From contig OX442315.1 in the NCBI GenBank assembly GCA_949358305.1, positions 27,616,427 to 27,680,426 of the forward strand: a DNA stretch of 64,000 nucleotides, given 5' to 3'. The DNA is from Strigamia acuminata (lineage: Eukaryota > Arthropoda > Chilopoda > Geophilomorpha > Linotaeniidae). The position numbers were made by a program, and so were the translations under genes. Below the pieces are notes generated by a model that ran no database searches, was not told where the DNA came from, and saw only the letters and a list, made by a program, of their open reading frames with translations. Positions 61,934-64,000 of this stretch are shown piece by piece; positions within the stretch are counted from its first letter, which is position 1; every line of letters starts with the position of its first letter.

Positions 61934-64000
61934 TTACATAACGTCGCAGGCGTTCAATTCCAAAACAGTGGACGTTGTTTCCTTGAGAACAAAGTTAACG
62001 ACAGCACGAGCTAAATAACGAGATGTAATCGATGGTGGACAGGTGTAAAAATCGGCCGTAAATCTATCTTTTGCATGATCTTGCTGATAAAGATCCGTTG
62101 CATCCTTAATCATCTGAAATTTGAAGAAAAAAACTACCGCACGTTCTAAAGCTAAACAAAAAACTACTTACTTCATCCATATCAATCGTGCCTTCGATAA
62201 TTAATTCCGGGTTACGTTCCAAAATCAGTGATACAACAGTAATGAGCTATTAAAACCGCAAGTTTAATAATCCGTGTTATTAAAACGCGGTTAAATGTTT
62301 GTTTACCTCAACGTTAACTTGTCTGTGATCAGGCTCCGTTATGTTGTTCAACATGTCTTCGATTAAGATTGAAAAGTCCATTTCTTGCATTGTCATGTTG
62401 GATATTGTAGGTTGCTGCAAAAATGTGGTTAAGTATAATTCCAAAATTCCTGTTTAAGCAGATTTTTATTTACTTGGGGCAAATGATGTCCAGCTATTAC
62501 AATTCCTCCAGGTGATTTAATCATTATGCCCCAGACTCTATTATAAAATTCTTTAGGTACCCGTCCTAAAGCGCCTTCGATTTGCCGTTGGATGAGTGGA
62601 TTACTTCTGTTATCAAAAATAGGCGCCACGCGAGTTTAAAATTTTAACGTTGCGGATATATTAACTTACATAGACCGCAAACGCCAATCTGAAACATTTA
62701 ATACTTGATATAATAGTTTACGCAGTTCACTCGGAGAAATGATTTCGAGCATCTGCAAAAATCAGAAAATATTAAATAATTTATCAAAGTAAATAGATTA
62801 ATGTAGTTGCATTACTTGTGCCGTGGGATCAAAGTGTTTCGTGTACAATGTAATTGCGTGAATTATCCACCTAGAAATATGTGATAAATACCTTAAAACC
62901 GCATTGCTTTCAGAAATTTATTTTAATATTTACCCAATTCTTAGTTTTAAAATCCCAACGAAGAAATTAGGTTGTGTTAAAATGAGTTTTCCTATGTACA
63001 ATAACACCTCTTGTTGCAGGACAGCTTGGTAAGGATCACTGATATTGTCGTATAATATTTGTTTGGCGGTTCCAGGATTTATTGGTCTTTTGATCACCAC
63101 TTCCTTCTGGCCCATCACTCCTAAACTAATCTTAATATACCATACACAACTTATGAAAATCTTTTCATTTCTATTATTATTATTATGACATTAACAATTT
63201 TTTACTTGTTTCCCATTGACCAATATGGCGGTTATAAAAGGACTGATGCTCTCTACAACCTTCTGCAGCTTACTCGTGCAATAACGCACAACTTGCCAGC
63301 GCCGGGCAACGCCGCACTGTTGACACAATACTTCCAGACGATCTTTAACTGTCTTTCCTTTAACAGACAAATCGTTTTACAATGAGGTAAACAATTAGTT
63401 TGAATCGATCAAACTAACCTCTGTCCAGCATGTATTTCCCTCCGTGGCGGTCTAATATAATTCCAAGCAACTGACTTTGACCATACAACGAATCGTGGCA
63501 AGTCAATGCTTGAATTATGTCTTCTGTCGTTCTGTTTACATATTCCTATTTATTTTTAAAACAATTGAGTTATTAAGTTAGCGTACCTTGTGTATTTTAA
63601 GCTATTTCCAACTCACACTGAAATCCGGAATCGTTTCATTTATAGCAGCAGGTTTGGGAATATCTGTTAGACTCTGATATCCGGTAGATTTAATATTTAG
63701 TTGGGTAAAGGGGGTAAATTCAATTTCCAAATCAACGTAACCTGAACTTAAAAAATCCAAGTGTTCCATGCATGCAGCACCTATTATATTCTGCACAAAA
63801 CAATCGTTGTTACGGTATTTTCATTTATTTTAAAATGTTACAGTAATACCTGAACTCTTCCAACTTGCACCTGCAATTCATCACAAGATCCACTTTTGAG
63901 CATGGCTAAGAAATCCAACATTTCTCGGAATTTAACGTCTCGCATGTGTTCTTCTCGTAATAACACACAAAACGTAGGCCGGCCACGTAAACGCCAATAA
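61934..64000 (-). CDS. PHKB: Phosphorylase b kinase regulatory subunit beta (PHKB), 3' part
   Basis: Regulatory subunit of glycogen phosphorylase kinase. Eleven exons are inside the window, complement(61934..62113, 62172..62246, 62307..62414, 62474..62606, 62670..62752, 62816..62870, 62934..63130, 63206..63357, 63419..63545, 63617..63790, 63850..>64000). All are in phase. The N-terminal glucoamylase-like part lies beyond the right edge. Signatures: [87 protein letters not shown] (read in parts), and [17 protein letters not shown]. The protein ends in CDVM, a CaaX prenylation box, as in vertebrate PHKB, which ends in a similar box. The calmodulin-binding multiphosphorylation region typical of alpha is not seen. 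Confidence 0.93.

Noticed and set aside
63185..63385. 66-codon plus-strand frame
   Set aside because: Shadow of the PHKB exon at 63206..63357, which matches the family on the minus strand and has correct splice sites.

Overview
This is a eukaryotic nuclear window. It is AT-rich, with GT-AG introns mostly 45-75 bp long and compact genes on both strands. Protein similarity points to an arthropod, most likely an insect; short introns and the transposon types would fit a beetle, but I cannot prove the order. I find no tRNA, rRNA or CRISPR.

Left part (1-13 kb): DAD1 (minus) and PSMD7 (plus) are divergent, followed by an intronless BC-box/leucine-rich-repeat gene. From about 5.6 to 13.3 kb the region is repeat-rich. 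It holds a fossil Tc1-like transposon, a ~61-bp minisatellite split by a 361-bp MITE with a clean 3-bp target duplication, zinc-finger debris, and a small zinc-binding gene on the minus strand. A 2,095-bp element with a 6-bp target duplication interrupts the first exon of that gene. The element is built almost entirely of short, unrelated stem-loops in series and is the most unusual object in the window. A ~20-bp AT-rich minisatellite and a diverged second copy of the PSMD7 3' end follow.

Middle part (13.6-40 kb): NSMAF/FAN (plus, 26 exons), ENY2 (minus), a DIPK1/FAM69 kinase-like gene (plus), RELCH (plus, 23 exons), stomatin (minus, two possible first exons), AKTIP/FTS (plus), a C8orf82/UPF0598 gene (minus) and katanin p80 KATNB1 (plus, 18 exons). 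AKTIP intron 1 carries a 2,563-bp foldback transposon with a 9-bp target duplication and internal minisatellites.

Right part (40-64 kb): an ATP9-type P4-ATPase (plus), an SLC52A riboflavin transporter (plus), a flavin monooxygenase (minus), an unrecognised two-exon gene (minus) divergent from CNOT1, CNOT1 (plus, about 43 exons), and the 3' half of the phosphorylase kinase beta subunit PHKB (minus), cut by the right edge.

The genes are housekeeping functions with no shared pathway: proteasome, glycosylation, CCR4-NOT, SAGA/TREX-2, trafficking (AKTIP, RELCH, ATP9), microtubule severing and glycogen control. Divergent and convergent pairs alternate, with gaps often under 500 bp. Exon limits were read by eye, checked for splice consensus and reading phase, and compared with known family sequences from memory; no search was run.
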